Positions 1 to 11,384 of a stretch of DNA of 64,000 nt are shown in pieces. Below the pieces are notes generated by a model. That model was given only the letters and a program-made list of their open reading frames with translations. It was not told the origin of the DNA and did not search any database. The DNA is from Paragordius varius (lineage: Eukaryota; Nematomorpha), in the NCBI GenBank assembly GCA_964247055.1, contig OZ176051.1, positions 186,001-250,000 of the forward strand. The letters are read 5' to 3'. The position numbers were made by a program, and so were the translations under genes. Position 1 is the first letter of the stretch; the number at the start of each line of letters is the position of its first letter.

Positions 1-198
1 TCGGAGTATAAATGTAATTTTTTTGAATTTTTTAAATATTTAAAAAATTTATTTTATACGATTTTAAAAATAAAAATGGCTACCTAAAATCCAAATTTGA
101 CCAGGTGATGTCGCCATAATTTTTTTTGGGTAGCCCTATGGTAGTTACATCATAACCTTAAATATTTTTGAGATCGGACTTTAAATGTAATTTTTATG

Positions 199-222
199 AA
201 TTTTTTAAATATTTAAAAAATT
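199..222. repeat. 24-bp perfect A/T palindrome (one example of ~370)
   Basis: This stretch equals its own reverse complement over 24 bp: the centre is AAATATTT, flanked by a six-T tract on the left and a six-A tract on the right, ending in AATT on both sides. It can be extended to 30 bp with a single mismatch. It recurs at monomer positions 26-49 in most monomers. Occasional variants break it, for example AAGTTTTT in the 4326 and 6229 monomers, TTGAATATT in the 7-mer units, AAATGTTT near 22107 and 39204, and an 8-bp loss near 61085 and 61424. An A/T-only palindrome of this size can in principle extrude as a cruciform under negative supercoiling; whether it does is inference. Confidence 0.9.
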
Positions 223-250
223 TATTTTATACGATTTTAAAAATAAAAAT

Positions 251-308
251 GGCTACCTAAAATCCAAATTTGATCAGGTGATGTCACCATAATTTTTTTT
301 GGGTAGCC
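251..308. repeat. 58-nt nested imperfect dyad (one example of ~370)
   Basis: GGCTACCTAAAA at the left end pairs with TTTTGGGTAGCC at the right end (12 positions, one a G-T wobble). Inside it, AAATT pairs with AATTT, then TGATCA on the left faces AT on the right, and the core is GGTGA-TG-TCACC. In monomer coordinates the stems are 78-89/124-135, 93-97/118-122 and 104-108/111-115. The same dyad recurs in each monomer with small changes. Variants such as GCGTAGCC, GAGTAGCC, ATAGCTACC or GGATACC break a closing-stem pair and I saw no matching compensatory change, so there is no evidence that a folded RNA is maintained by selection. Confidence 0.85.
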
Positions 309-465
309 CTATGGTAGTTCCATCATCAACCCAAATATTTTCGAGATCGGAGTATAAATGTAATTTTTATGAATTTTTTTAAATATTTAAAAAATTTATT
401 TTATACGATTTTAAAAATAAAAATGGCTACCTAAAATCCAAATTTGATCAGGTGATGTCGCCATA

Positions 466-2421
466 ATTTTTTTGGGTAGCCCTATGGTAGTTCCATCATC
501 ACCCCAAATATTTTCGAGATCGGAGTATAAATGTAATTTTTATGAATTTTTTAAATATTTAAAAAATTTATTTTATACGATTTTAAAAATAAAAATGGCT
601 ACCTAAAATCCAAATTTGATCAGGTGATGTCACCATAATTTTTTTTGGGTAGCCCTATGGTAGTTCCATCATCACCCCAAATATTGTCGAGATCGGAGTA
701 TAAATGTAATTTTTTTGAATTTTTTAAATATTTAAAAAATTTATTTTATACGATTTTAAAAATAAAAATGGCTACCTAAAATCCAAATTTGATCAGGTGA
801 TGTCGCCATAATTTTTTTTGGGTAGCCCTATGGTAGTTACATCATAACCTTAAATATTTTTGAGATCGGACTTTAAATGTAATTTTTATGAATTTTTTAA
901 ATATTTAAAAAATTTATTTTATACGATTTTAAAAATAAAAATGGCTACCTAAAATCCAAATTTGATCAGGTGATGTCACCATAATTTTTTTTGGGTAGCC
1001 CTATGGTAGTTCCATCATCACCCCAAATATTGTCGAGATCGGAGTATAAATGTAATTTTTATGAATTTTTTAAATATTTAAAAAATTTATTTTATACGAT
1101 TTTAAAAATAAAAATGGCTACCTAAAATCCAAATTTGATCAGGTGATGTCGCCATAATTTTTTTTGGGTAGCCCTATGGTAGTTCCATCATCACCCCAAA
1201 TATTTACGAGATCGGAGTATAAATGTAATTTTTATGAATTTTTTAAATATTTAAAAAATTTATTTTATACGATTTTAAAAATAAAAATGGCTACCTAAAA
1301 TCCAAATTTGATCAGGTGATGTCGCCATAATTTTTTTTGGGTAGCCCTATGGTAGTTACATCATAACCTTAAATATTTTTGAGATCGGACTTTAAATGTA
1401 ATTTTTATGAATTTTTTAAATATTTAAAAAATTTATTTTATACGATTTTAAAAATAAAAATAGCTACCTAAAATCCTAATTTGATCAGGTGATGTCGCCA
1501 TAATTTTTTTGGGTAGCCCTATGGTAGTTCCATCATCACCCCAAATATTTTCGAGATCGGAGTATAAATGTAATTTTTATGAATTTTTTAAATATTTAAA
1601 AAATTTATTTTATACGATTTTAAAAATAAAAATGGCTACCTAAAATCCAAATTTGATCAGGTGATGTCACCATAATTTTTTTTGGGTAGCCCTATGGTAG
1701 TTCCATCATCACCCCAAATATTGTCGAGATCGGAGTATAAATGTAATTTTTTTGAATTTTTTAAATATTTAAAAAATTTATTTTATACGATTTTAAAAAT
1801 AAAAATGGCTACCTAAAATCCAAATTTGATCAGGTGATGTCGCCATAATTTTTTTTGGGTAGCCCTATGGTAGTTACATCATAACCTTAAATATTTTTGA
1901 GATCGGACTTTAAATGTAATTTTTATGAATTTTTTAAATATTTAAAAAATTTATTTTATACGATTTTAAAAATAAAAATGGCTACCTAAAATCCAAATTT
2001 GATCAGGTGATGTCACCATAATTTTTTTTGGGTAGCCCTATGGTAGTTCCATCATCACCCCAAATATTGTCGAGATCGGAGTATAAATGTAATTTTTATG
2101 AATTTTTTAAATATTTAAAAAATTTATTTTATACGATTTTAAAAATAAAAATGGCTACCTAAAATCCAAATTTGATCAGGTGATGTCACCATAATTTTTT
2201 TTGGGTAGCCCTATGGTAGTTCCATCATCACCCCAAATATTGTCGAGATCGGAGTATAAATGTAATTTTTATGAATTTTTTAAATATTTAAAAAATTTAT
2301 TTTATACGATTTTAAAAATAAAAATGGCTACCTAAAATCCAAATTTGATCAGGTGATGTCGCCATAATTTTTTTTGGGTAGCCCTATGGTAGTTCCATCA
2401 TCACCCCAAATATTGTCGAGA
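466..2421 (+). repeat. Monomers with 6-monomer partial periodicity
   Basis: These are ordinary monomers. The run of three beginning at 520 (GTCACC with TTGTCGAG; seven-T form with TTACATCATAACC; TCGGACTTTAAATG with GTCACC) is repeated six monomers later, near 1559. The monomer at about 1385 carries ATAGCTACC and CCTAATTT; the second of these reappears near 3725, thirteen monomers on. A unique junction TTTACGAG lies near 1203. Nothing but satellite is present. Confidence 0.75.
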
Positions 2422-2885
2422 TCGGAGTATAAATGTAATTTTTTTGAATTTTTTAAATATTTAAAAAATTTATTTTATACGATTTTAAAAATAAAAATGG
2501 CTACCTAAAATCCAAATTTGACCAGGTGATGTCGCCATAATTTTTTTTGGGTAGCCCTATGGTAGTTACATCATAACCTTAAATATTTTTGAGATCGGAC
2601 TTTAAATGTAATTTTTATGAATTTTTTAAATATTTAAAAAATTTATTTTATACGATTTTAAAAATAAAAATGGCTACCTAAAATCCAAATTTGATCAGGT
2701 GATGTCACCATAATTTTTTTTGGGTAGCCCTATGGTAGTTCCATCATCAACCCAAATATTTTCGAGATCGGAGTATAAATGTAATTTTTATGAATTTTTT
2801 TAAATATTTAAAAAATTTATTTTATACGATTTTAAAAATAAAAATGGCTACCTAAAATCCAAATTTGATCAGGTGATGTCGCCAT
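2422..2885 (+). repeat. 3-monomer block, copy 2
   Basis: Second copy of the block at 1-465, with the same GACCAGG, CATCAACCC and extra-T markers in the same order. It departs from copy 1 at the end of its third monomer, which reads GCGTAGCC and TTGTCGAG instead of GGGTAGCC and TTTTCGAG. The GACCAGG monomer also recurs at 5364 and 7266, inside the 11-monomer units. Confidence 0.8.
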
Positions 2886-3979
2886 AATTTTTTTTGCGTA
2901 GCCCTATGGTAGTTCCATCATCACCCCAAATATTGTCGAGATCGGAGTATAAATGTAATTTTTTTGAATTTTTTAAATATTTAAAAAATTTATTTTATAC
3001 GATTTTAAAAATAAAAATGGCTACCTAAAATCCAAATTTGATCAGGTGATATCGCCATAATTTTTTTTTGGGTAGCCCTATGGTAGTTCCATCATCACCC
3101 CAAATATTGTCGAGATCGGAGTATAAATGTAATTTTTATGAATTTTTTAAATATTTAAAAAATTTATTTTATACGATTTTAAAAATAAAAATGGCTACCT
3201 AAAATCCAAATTTGATCAGGTGATGTCGCCATAATTTTTTTTGGGTAGCCCTATGGTAGTTCCATCATCACCCCAAATATTTTCGAGATCGGAGTATAAA
3301 TGTAATTTTTATGAATTTTTTAAATATTTAAAAAATTTATTTTATACGATTTTAAAAATAAAAATAGCTACCTAAAATCCAAATTTGATCAGGTGATGTC
3401 GCCATAATTTTTTTTGCGTAGCCCTATGGTAGTTCCATCATCACCCCAAATATTGTCGAGATCGGAGTATAAATGTAATTTTTTTGAATTTTTTAAATAT
3501 TTAAAAAATTTATTTTATACGATTTTAAAAATAAAAATGGCTACCTAAAATCCAAATTTGATCAGGTGATGTCGCCATAATTTTTTTTGGGTAGCCCTAT
3601 GGTAGTTACATCATAACCTTAAATATTTTTGAGATCGGACTTTAAATGTAATTTTTATGAATTTTTTAAATATTTAAAAAATTTATTTTATACGATTTTA
3701 AAAATAAAAATGGCTACCTAAAATCCTAATTTGATCAGGTGATGTCGCCATAATTTTTTTGGGTAGCCCTATGGTAGTTCCATCATCACCCCAAATATTT
3801 TCGAGATCGGAGTATAAATGTAATTTTTATGAATTTTTTAAATATTTAAAAAATTTATTTTATACGATTTTAAAAATAAAAATGGCTACCTAAAATCCAA
3901 ATTTGATCAGGTGATGTCACCATAATTTTTTTTGGGTAGCCCTATGGTAGTTCCATCATCACCCCAAATATTGTCGAGA
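2886..3979 (+). repeat. Monomers between blocks
   Basis: About six ordinary monomers and nothing else. One, near 3050, has the unusual GTGATATCGCC core with a nine-T tract. Another, near 3365, has ATAGCTACC. The monomer pair near 3630-3980 (TCGGACTTTAAATG with CCTAATTT, then GTCACC with TTGTCGAG) repeats the pair near 1390-1730. Confidence 0.75.
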
Positions 3980-5882
3980 TCGGAGTATAAATGTAATTTT
4001 TATGAATTTTTTAAATATTTAAAAAATTTATTTTATACGATATTAAAAATAAAAATGGCTACCTAAAATCCAAATTTGATCAGGTGATGTCGCCATAATT
4101 TTTTTTGGGTAGCCCTATGGTAGTTCCATCATCACCCCAAATATATTCGAGATCGGAGTATAAATGTAATTTTTATGAATTTTTTAAATATTTAAAAAAT
4201 TTATTTTATACGATTTTAAAAATAAAAATGGCTACCTAAAATCCAAATTTGATCAGGTGATGTCGCCATAATTTTTTTTGGGTAGCCCTATGGTAGTTCC
4301 ATCATCACCCCAAATATTTTGGGGATCGGACTATAAATGTAATTTTTATGAAGTTTTTAAATATTTAAAAAATTTATTTTATACGATTTTAAAAATAAAA
4401 ATGGCTACCTAAAATCCTAATTTGATCAGGTGATGTCGCCATAATTTTTTTTGGGTAGCCCTATGGTAGTTCCATCATCACCCCAAATATTTTGGGGATC
4501 GGACTATAAATGTAATTTTTATGAAGTTTTTAAATATTTAAAAAATTTATTTTATACGATTTTAAAAATAAAAATGGCTACCTAAAATCCAAATTTGATC
4601 AGGTGATGTCACCATAATTTTTTTTGAGTAGCCCTATGGTAGTTCCATCATCACCCCAAATATTGTCGAGATCGGAGTATAAATGTAATTTTTTTGAATT
4701 TTTTAAATATTTAAAAAATTTATTTTATACGATTTTAAAAATAAAAATGGCTACCTAAAATCCAAATTTGATCAGGAGATGTCACCATAATTTTTTTTGG
4801 GTAGCCCTATGGTAGTTCCATCATCACCCCAAATATTTTCAATATCGGAGTATAAATGTAATTTTTATGAATTTTTTAAATATTTAAAAAATTTATTTTA
4901 TACGATTTTAAAAATAAAAATGGCTACCTAAAATCCAAATTTGATCAGGTGATGTCACCATAATTTTTTTTGGGTAGCCCTATGGTAGTTCCATCATCAC
5001 CCCAAATATTGTCGAGATCGGAGTATAAATGTAATTTTTATGAATTTTTTAAATATTTAAAAAATTTATTTTATACGATTTTAAAAATAAAAATGGCTAC
5101 CTAAAATCCAAATTTGATCAGGTGATGTCACCATAATTTTTTTTGGGTAGCCCTATGGTAGTTCCATCATCACCCCAAATATTTTCGAGATCGGAGTATA
5201 AATGTAATTTTTATGAATTTTTTAAATATTTAAAAAATTTATTTTATACGATATTAAAAATAAAAATGGCTACCTAAAATCCAAATTTGATCAGGTGATG
5301 TCGCCATAATTTTTTTTGGGTAGCCCTATGGTAGTTCCATCATCACCCCAAATATTGTCGAGATCGGAGTATAAATGTAATTTTTTTGAATTTTTTAAAT
5401 ATTTAAAAAATTTATTTTATACGATTTTAAAAATAAAAATGGCTACCTAAAATCCAAATTTGACCAGGTGATGTCGCCATAATTTTTTTTGGGTAGCCCT
5501 ATGGTAGTTACATCATAACCTTAAATATTTTTGAGATCGGACTTTAAATGTAATTTTTATGAATTTTTTAAATATTTAAAAAATTTATTTTATACGATTT
5601 TAAAAATAAAAATGGCTACCTAAAATCCAAATTTGATCAGGTGATGTCACCATAATTTTTTTTGGGTAGCCCTATGGTAGTTCCATCATCACCCCAAATA
5701 TTTTCGAGATCGGAGTATAAATGTAATTTTTATGAATTTTTTAAATATTTAAAAAATTTATTTTATACGATTTTAAAAATAAAAATGGCTACCTAAAATC
5801 CAAATTTGATCAGGTGATGTCGCCATAATTTTTTTTGGGTAGCCCTATGGTAGTTACATCATAACCCCAAATATTGTCGAGA
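3980..5882 (+). repeat. 11-monomer higher-order unit, copy 1 (1903 bp)
   Basis: Eleven monomers that recur in the same order 1902-1903 bp downstream. Markers in order: CGATATTAAA; two AAGTTTTT monomers with ATCGGAC; CCTAATTT; TTTGAGTAGCCC; GATCAGGAGATG; the junction TTTTCAATATCGG; a second CGATATTAAA; GACCAGG with TTACATCATAACC; and TCGGACTTTAAATG. Eleven times 173 is 1903. The markers GATCAGGAGATG and TTTTCAATATCGG appear together a third time near 11480-11560, so part of the unit also exists outside this pair. Confidence 0.85.
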
Positions 5883-7784
5883 TCGGAGTATAAATGTAAT
5901 TTTTATGAATTTTTTAAATATTTAAAAAATTTATTTTATACGATATTAAAAATAAAAATGGCTACCTAAAATCCAAATTTGATCAGGTGATGTCGCCATA
6001 ATTTTTTTTGGGTAGCCCTATGGTAGTTCCATCATCACCCCAAATATTTTCGAGATCGGAGTATAAATGTAATTTTTATGAATTTTTTAAATATTTAAAA
6101 AATTTATTTTATACGATTTTAAAAATAAAAATGGCTACCTAAAATCCAAATTTGATCAGGTGATGTCGCCATAATTTTTTTTGGGTAGCCCTATGGTAGT
6201 TCCATCATCACCCCAAATATTTTGGGGATCGGACTATAAATGTAATTTTTATGAAGTTTTTAAATATTTAAAAAATTTATTTTATACGATTTTAAAAATA
6301 AAAATGGCTACCTAAAATCCTAATTTGATCAGGTGATGTCGCCATAATTTTTTTTGGGTAGCCCTATGGTAGTTCCATCATCACCCCAAATATTTCGGGA
6401 TCGGACTATAAATGTAATTTTTATGAAGTTTTTAAATATTTAAAAAATTTATTTTATACGATTTTAAAAATAAAAATGGCTACCTAAAATCCAAATTTGA
6501 TCAGGTGATGTCACCATAATTTTTTTTGAGTAGCCCTATGGTAGTTCCATCATCACCCCAAATATTGTCGAGATCGGAGTATAAATGTAATTTTTTTGAA
6601 TTTTTTAAATATTTAAAAAATTTATTTTATACGATTTTAAAAATAAAAATGGCTACCTAAAATCCAAATTTGATCAGGAGATGTCACCATAATTTTTTTT
6701 GGGTAGCCCTATGGTAGTTCCATCATCACCCCAAATATTTTCAATATCGGAGTATAAATGTAATTTTTATGAATTTTTTAAATATTTACAAAATTTATTT
6801 TATACGATTTTAAAAATAAAAATGGCTACCTAAAATCCAAATTTGATCAGGTGATGTCACCATAATTTTTTTTGGGTAGCCCTATGGTAGTTCCATCATC
6901 ACCCCAAATATTGTCGAGATCGGAGTATAAATGTAATTTTTATGAATTTTTTAAATATTTAAAAAATTTATTTTATACGATTTTAAAAATAAAAATGGCT
7001 ACCTAAAATCCAAATTTGATCAGGTGATGTCACCATAATTTTTTTTGGGTAGCCCTATGGTAGTTCCATCATCACCCCAAATATTTTCGAGATCGGAGTA
7101 TAAATGTAATTTTTATGAATTTTTTAAATATTTAAAAAATTTATTTTATACGATATTAAAAATAAAAATGGCTACCTAAAATCCAAATTTGATCAGGTGA
7201 TGTCGCCATAATTTTTTTTGGGTAGCCCTATGGTAGTTCCATCATCACCCCAAATATTGTCGAGATCGGAGTATAAATGTAATTTTTTTGAATTTTTTAA
7301 ATATTTAAAAAATTTATTTTATACGATTTTAAAAATAAAAATGGCTACCTAAAATCCAAATTTGACCAGGTGATGTCGCCATAATTTTTTTTGGGTAGCC
7401 CTATGGTAGTTACATCATAACCTTAAATATTTTTGAGATCGGACTTTAAATGTAATTTTTATGAATTTTTTAAATATTTAAAAAATTTATTTTATACGAT
7501 TTTAAAAATAAAAATGGCTACCTAAAATCCAAATTTGATCAGGTGATGTCACCATAATTTTTTTTGGGTAGCCCTATGGTAGTTCCATCATCACCCCAAA
7601 TATTTTCGAGATCGGAGTATAAATGTAATTTTTATGAATTTTTTAAATATTTAAAAAATTTATTTTATACGATTTTAAAAATAAAAATGGCTACCTAAAA
7701 TCCAAATTTGATCAGGTGATGTCGCCATAATTTTTTTTGCGTAGCCCTATGGTAGTTCCATCATCACCCCAAATATTGTCGAGA
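5883..7784 (+). repeat. 11-monomer higher-order unit, copy 2 (1902 bp)
   Basis: Direct tandem copy of 3980-5882 with all the markers in order. It differs in a few places: one junction reads ATTTCGGGATCGG near 6390 instead of TTTTGGGGATCGG, one palindrome reads ATTTACAAAATT near 6785, and the last monomer has GCGTAGCC with TTCCATCATC where copy 1 has GGGTAGCC with TTACATCATAACC. The last difference suggests the exchange point lay inside that monomer. Confidence 0.85.
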
Positions 7785-8301
7785 TCGGAGTATAAATGTA
7801 ATTTTTTTGAATTTTTTAAATATTTAAAAAATTTATTTTATACGATTTTAAAAATAAAAATGGCTACCTAAAATCCAAATTTGATCAGGTGATGTCGCCA
7901 TAATTTTTTTTTGGGTAGCCCTATGGTAGTTCCATCATAACTCCAAATATTTTTGAGATCGGACTTTAAATGTAATTTTTATGAATTTTTTAAATATTTA
8001 AAAAATTTATTTTATACGATTTTAAAAATAAAAATGGCTACCTAAAATCCAAATTTGATCAGGTGATGTCACCATAATTTTTTTTATGTAGCCCTATGGT
8101 AGTTCCATCATCACCCCAAATATTTTCGAGATCGGAGTATAAATGTAATTTTTATGAATTTTTTAAATATTTAAAAAATTTATTTTATACGATTTAAAAA
8201 AAAAAAATGGCTACCTATCCAAATTTGATCAGGTGATGTCACCATAATTTTTTTTGGGTAGCCCTATGGTAATTCCATCATCACCCCAAATATTGTCGAG
8301 A
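7785..8301 (+). repeat. Monomers between blocks, one with a short deletion
   Basis: Three monomers. The one near 7935 carries CATAACTCC with TTTTTGAGATCGGACTTT. Near 8085 the closing stem is changed to TTATGTAGCCC. Near 8210 a monomer reads GGCTACCTATCC, a loss of a few A/T bases that is seen again near 13190, so it was copied with its monomer. Confidence 0.75.
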
Positions 8302-9842
8302 TCGGAGTATAAATGTAATTTTTTTGAATTTTTTAAATATTTAAAAAATTTATTTTATACGATTTTAAAAATAAAAATGGCTACCTAAAATCCAAATTTG
8401 ATCAGGTAATGTCTTTGGGTAGCCATATGGTAGTTCCATCATCACCCCAAATATTTTGGGGATCGGACTATAAATGTAATTTTTATGAATTTTTTAAATA
8501 TTTAAAAAATTTATTTTATACGATTTTAAAAATAAAAATGGCTACCTAAAATCCAAATTTGATCAGGTGATGTCTCCATAATTTTTTTTGGGTAGCCCTA
8601 TGGTAGTTCCATCATCACCCCAAATATTTTGGGGATCGGACTATAAATGTAATTTTTATGAATTTTTTAATTATTTAAAAAATTTATTTTATACGATTTT
8701 AAAAATAAAAATGGCTACCCAAAATCCAAATTTGATCAGGTGATGTCACTATAATTTTTTTGGGTAGCCCTATGGTAGTTCCATCATCATCTCAAATATT
8801 TTGAGGATCGGACTATAAATGTAATTTTTATGAATTTTTTAAATATTTAAAAAATTTATTTTATACGATTTTAAAAATAAAAATATCTACCTAAAATCCA
8901 AATTTGATCAGGTGATGTCGCCATAATTTTTTTGGGTAGCCCTATAGTAGTTCCATCATCACCCCAAATATTTTTGAGATCGGAGTATAAATGTAATTTT
9001 TATGAATTTTTTAAATATTTAAAAAATTTATTTTATACGATTTTAAAAATAAAAATGGCTACCTAAAATCCAAATTTGATCAGGTGATGTCACCATAATT
9101 TTTTTTGGGTAGCCCTATGGTAGTTCCATCATCACCCCAAATATTGTCGAGATCGGAGTATAAATGTAATTTTTATGAATTTTTTAAATATTTAAAAAAT
9201 TTATTTTATACGATTTTAAAAATAAAAATGGCTACCTAAAATCCAAATTTGATCAGGTGATGTCGCCATAATTTTTTTTGCGTAGCCCTATGGTAGTTCC
9301 ATCATCACCCCAAATATTGTCGAGATCGGAGTATAAATGTAATTTTTTTGAATTTTTTAAATATTTAAAAAATTTATTTTATACGATTTTAAAAATAAAA
9401 ATGGCTACCTAAAATCCAAATTTGATCAGGTGATGTCGCCATAATTTTTTTTGGGTAGCCCTATGGTAGTTACATCATAACCTTAAATATTTTTGAGATC
9501 GGACTTTAAATGTAATTTTTATGATTTTTTTAAATATTTAAAAAATTTATTTTATACGATTTTAAAAATAAAAATGGCTACCTAAAATCCTAATTTGATC
9601 AGGTGATGTCGCCATAATTTTTTTGGGTAGCCCTATGGTAGTTCCATCATCACCCCAAATATTTTCGAGATCGGAGTATAAATGTAATTTTTATGAATTT
9701 TTTAAATATTTAAAAAATTTATTTTATACGATATAAAAATAAAAATGGCTACCTAAAATCCAAATTTGATCAGGTGATGTCACCATAATTTTTTTTGAGT
9801 AGCCCTATGGTAGTTCCATCATCACCCCAAATATTGTCGAGA
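8302..9842 (+). repeat. 9-monomer higher-order unit, copy 1 (1541 bp)
   Basis: The first monomer is shortened in the dyad: AGGTAATGTC runs straight into TTTGGGTAGCCATATGG, lacking about 12 bases. The following markers are GTCTCC, CATCATCTCAAATATTTTGAGG, AAATATCTACC with CTATAGTAG, GCGTAGCC, TTACATCATAACC, TATGATTTTTTT with CCTAATTT, and TTTGAGTAGCCC. The same order starts again 1541 bp later, which equals nine monomers less the internal deletion. Confidence 0.85.
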
Positions 9843-11384
9843 TCGGAGTATAAATGTAATTTTTTTGAATTTTTTAAATATTTAAAAAATTTATTTTATA
9901 CGATTTTAAAAATAAAAATGGCTACCTAAAATCCAAATTTGATCAGGTAATGTCTTTGGGTAGCCATATGGTAGTTCCATCATCACCCCAAATATTTTGG
10001 GGATCGGACTATAAATGTAATTTTTATGAATTTTTTAAATATTTAAAAAATTTATTTTATACGATTTTAAAAATAAAAATGGCTACCTAAAATCCAAATT
10101 TGATCAGGTGATGTCTCCATAATTTTTTTTGGGTAGCCCTATGGTAGTTCCATCATCACCCCAAATATTTTGGGGATCGGACTATAAATGTAATTTTTAT
10201 GAATTTTTTAAATATTTAAAAAATTTATTTTATACGATTTTAAAAATAAAAATGGCTACCTAAAATCCAAATTTGATCAGGTGATGTCACTATAATTTTT
10301 TTGGGTAGCCCTATGGTAGTTCCATCATCATCTCAAATATTTTGAGGATCGGACTATAAATGTAATTTTTATGAATTTTTTAAATATTTAAAAAATTTAT
10401 TTTATACGATTTTAAAAATAAAAATATCTACCTAAAATCCAAATTTGATCAGGTGATGTCGCCATAATTTTTTTGGGTAGCCCTATAGTAGTTCCATCAT
10501 CACCCCAAATATTTTTGAGATCGGAGTATAAATGTAATTTTTATGAATTTTTTAAATATTTAAAAAATTTATTTTATACGATTTTAAAAATAAAAATGGC
10601 TACCTAAAATCCAAATTTGATCAGGTGATGTCACCATAATTTTTTTTGGGTAGCCCTATGGTAGTTCCATCATCACCCCAAATATTGTCGAGATCGGAGT
10701 ATAAATGTAATTTTTATGAATTTTTTAAATAATTAAAAAATTTATTTTATACGATTTTAAAAATAAAAATGGCTACCTAAAATCCAAATTTGATCAGGTG
10801 ATGTCGCCATAATTTTTTTTGCGTAGCCCTATGGTAGTTCCATCATCACCCCAAATATTGTCGAGATCGGAGTATAAATGTAATTTTTTTGAATTTTTTA
10901 AATATTTAAAAAATTTATTTTATACGATTTTAAAAATAAAAATGGCTACCTAAAATCCAAATTTGATCAGGTGATGTCGCCATAATTTTTTTTAGGTAGC
11001 CCTATGGTAGTTACATCATAACCTTAAATATTTTTGAGATCGGACTTTAAATGTAATTTTTATGATTTTTTTAAATATTTAAAAAATTTATTTTATACGA
11101 TTTTAAAAATAAAAATGGCTACCTAAAATCCTAATTTGATCAGGTGATGTCGCCATAATTTTTTTGGGTAGCCCTATGGTAGTTCCATCATCACCCCAAA
11201 TATTTTCGAGATCGGAGTATAAATGTAATTTTTATGAATTTTTTAAATATTTAAAAAATTTATTTTATACGATTTTAAAAATAAAAATGGCTACCTAAAA
11301 TCCAAATTTGATCAGGTGATGTCACCATAATTTTTTTTGAGTAGCCCTATGGTAGTTCCATCATCACCCCAAATATTGTCGAGA
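9843..11384 (+). repeat. 9-monomer higher-order unit, copy 2 (~1541 bp)
   Basis: Tandem copy of 8302-9842, with the same shortened first monomer and the same order of markers. Small private differences are present: the palindrome altered to TTAATTATTT near 8665 is intact here, AAATAATTAAAA appears near 10730, and TTTAGGTAGCCC near 10990. A reduced third copy of the first monomers lies near 13440-13950. Confidence 0.85.

Larger units (their letters stand above)
174..346 (+). repeat. Representative complete monomer
   Basis: One typical 173-bp unit, chosen to define monomer coordinates. Position 1 is the T of TCGGACT. Positions 15-77 are almost pure A/T, broken by TATG near 22-25 and TACGA near 57-61. 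Positions 78-84 are GGCTACC and 129-135 its reverse complement GGTAGCC. Between these lie TTTGATCAGG and GGTGATGTCACC. Positions 136-173 carry CTATGGTAGTTCC, a CATCAT repeat, a run of C and the junction AAATATTTT-CGAGA. The main polymorphic sites are AGT/ACT at 5-7, A/T at 23, C/T at 101, the last three bases of GTCACC (ACC, GCC, ACT, TCC, ATC), GGG/GCG/GAG at 128-130, GG/AG in CTATGG, and the junction TTTTCGAG / TTGTCGAG / TTTTTGAG / TTTTGGGG. Confidence 0.95.
1..465 (+). repeat. 3-monomer block, copy 1
   Basis: The monomers at 1, 174 and 347 share three rare variants with the block at 2422: GACCAGG in place of GATCAGG in the first monomer, CATCAACCC in the second and one extra T in the palindrome of the third. 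The offset is 2421 bp, or 14 monomers minus one base. Similarity ends after GTCGCC of the third monomer. Whether the block begins before base 1 cannot be seen. Confidence 0.8.

Noticed and set aside
199-222. Palindrome or dyad as the terminal inverted repeats of a MITE-like transposon
   Set aside because: The inverted repeats lie inside every monomer in tandem, there is no target-site duplication and no dispersed copy is seen.
271-276. TGATCA as a functional site
   Set aside because: A six-base palindrome within a conserved monomer is expected to recur with it; several variants (GACCAGG, GTTCAGG, TTATCAGG) lose it without other effect.
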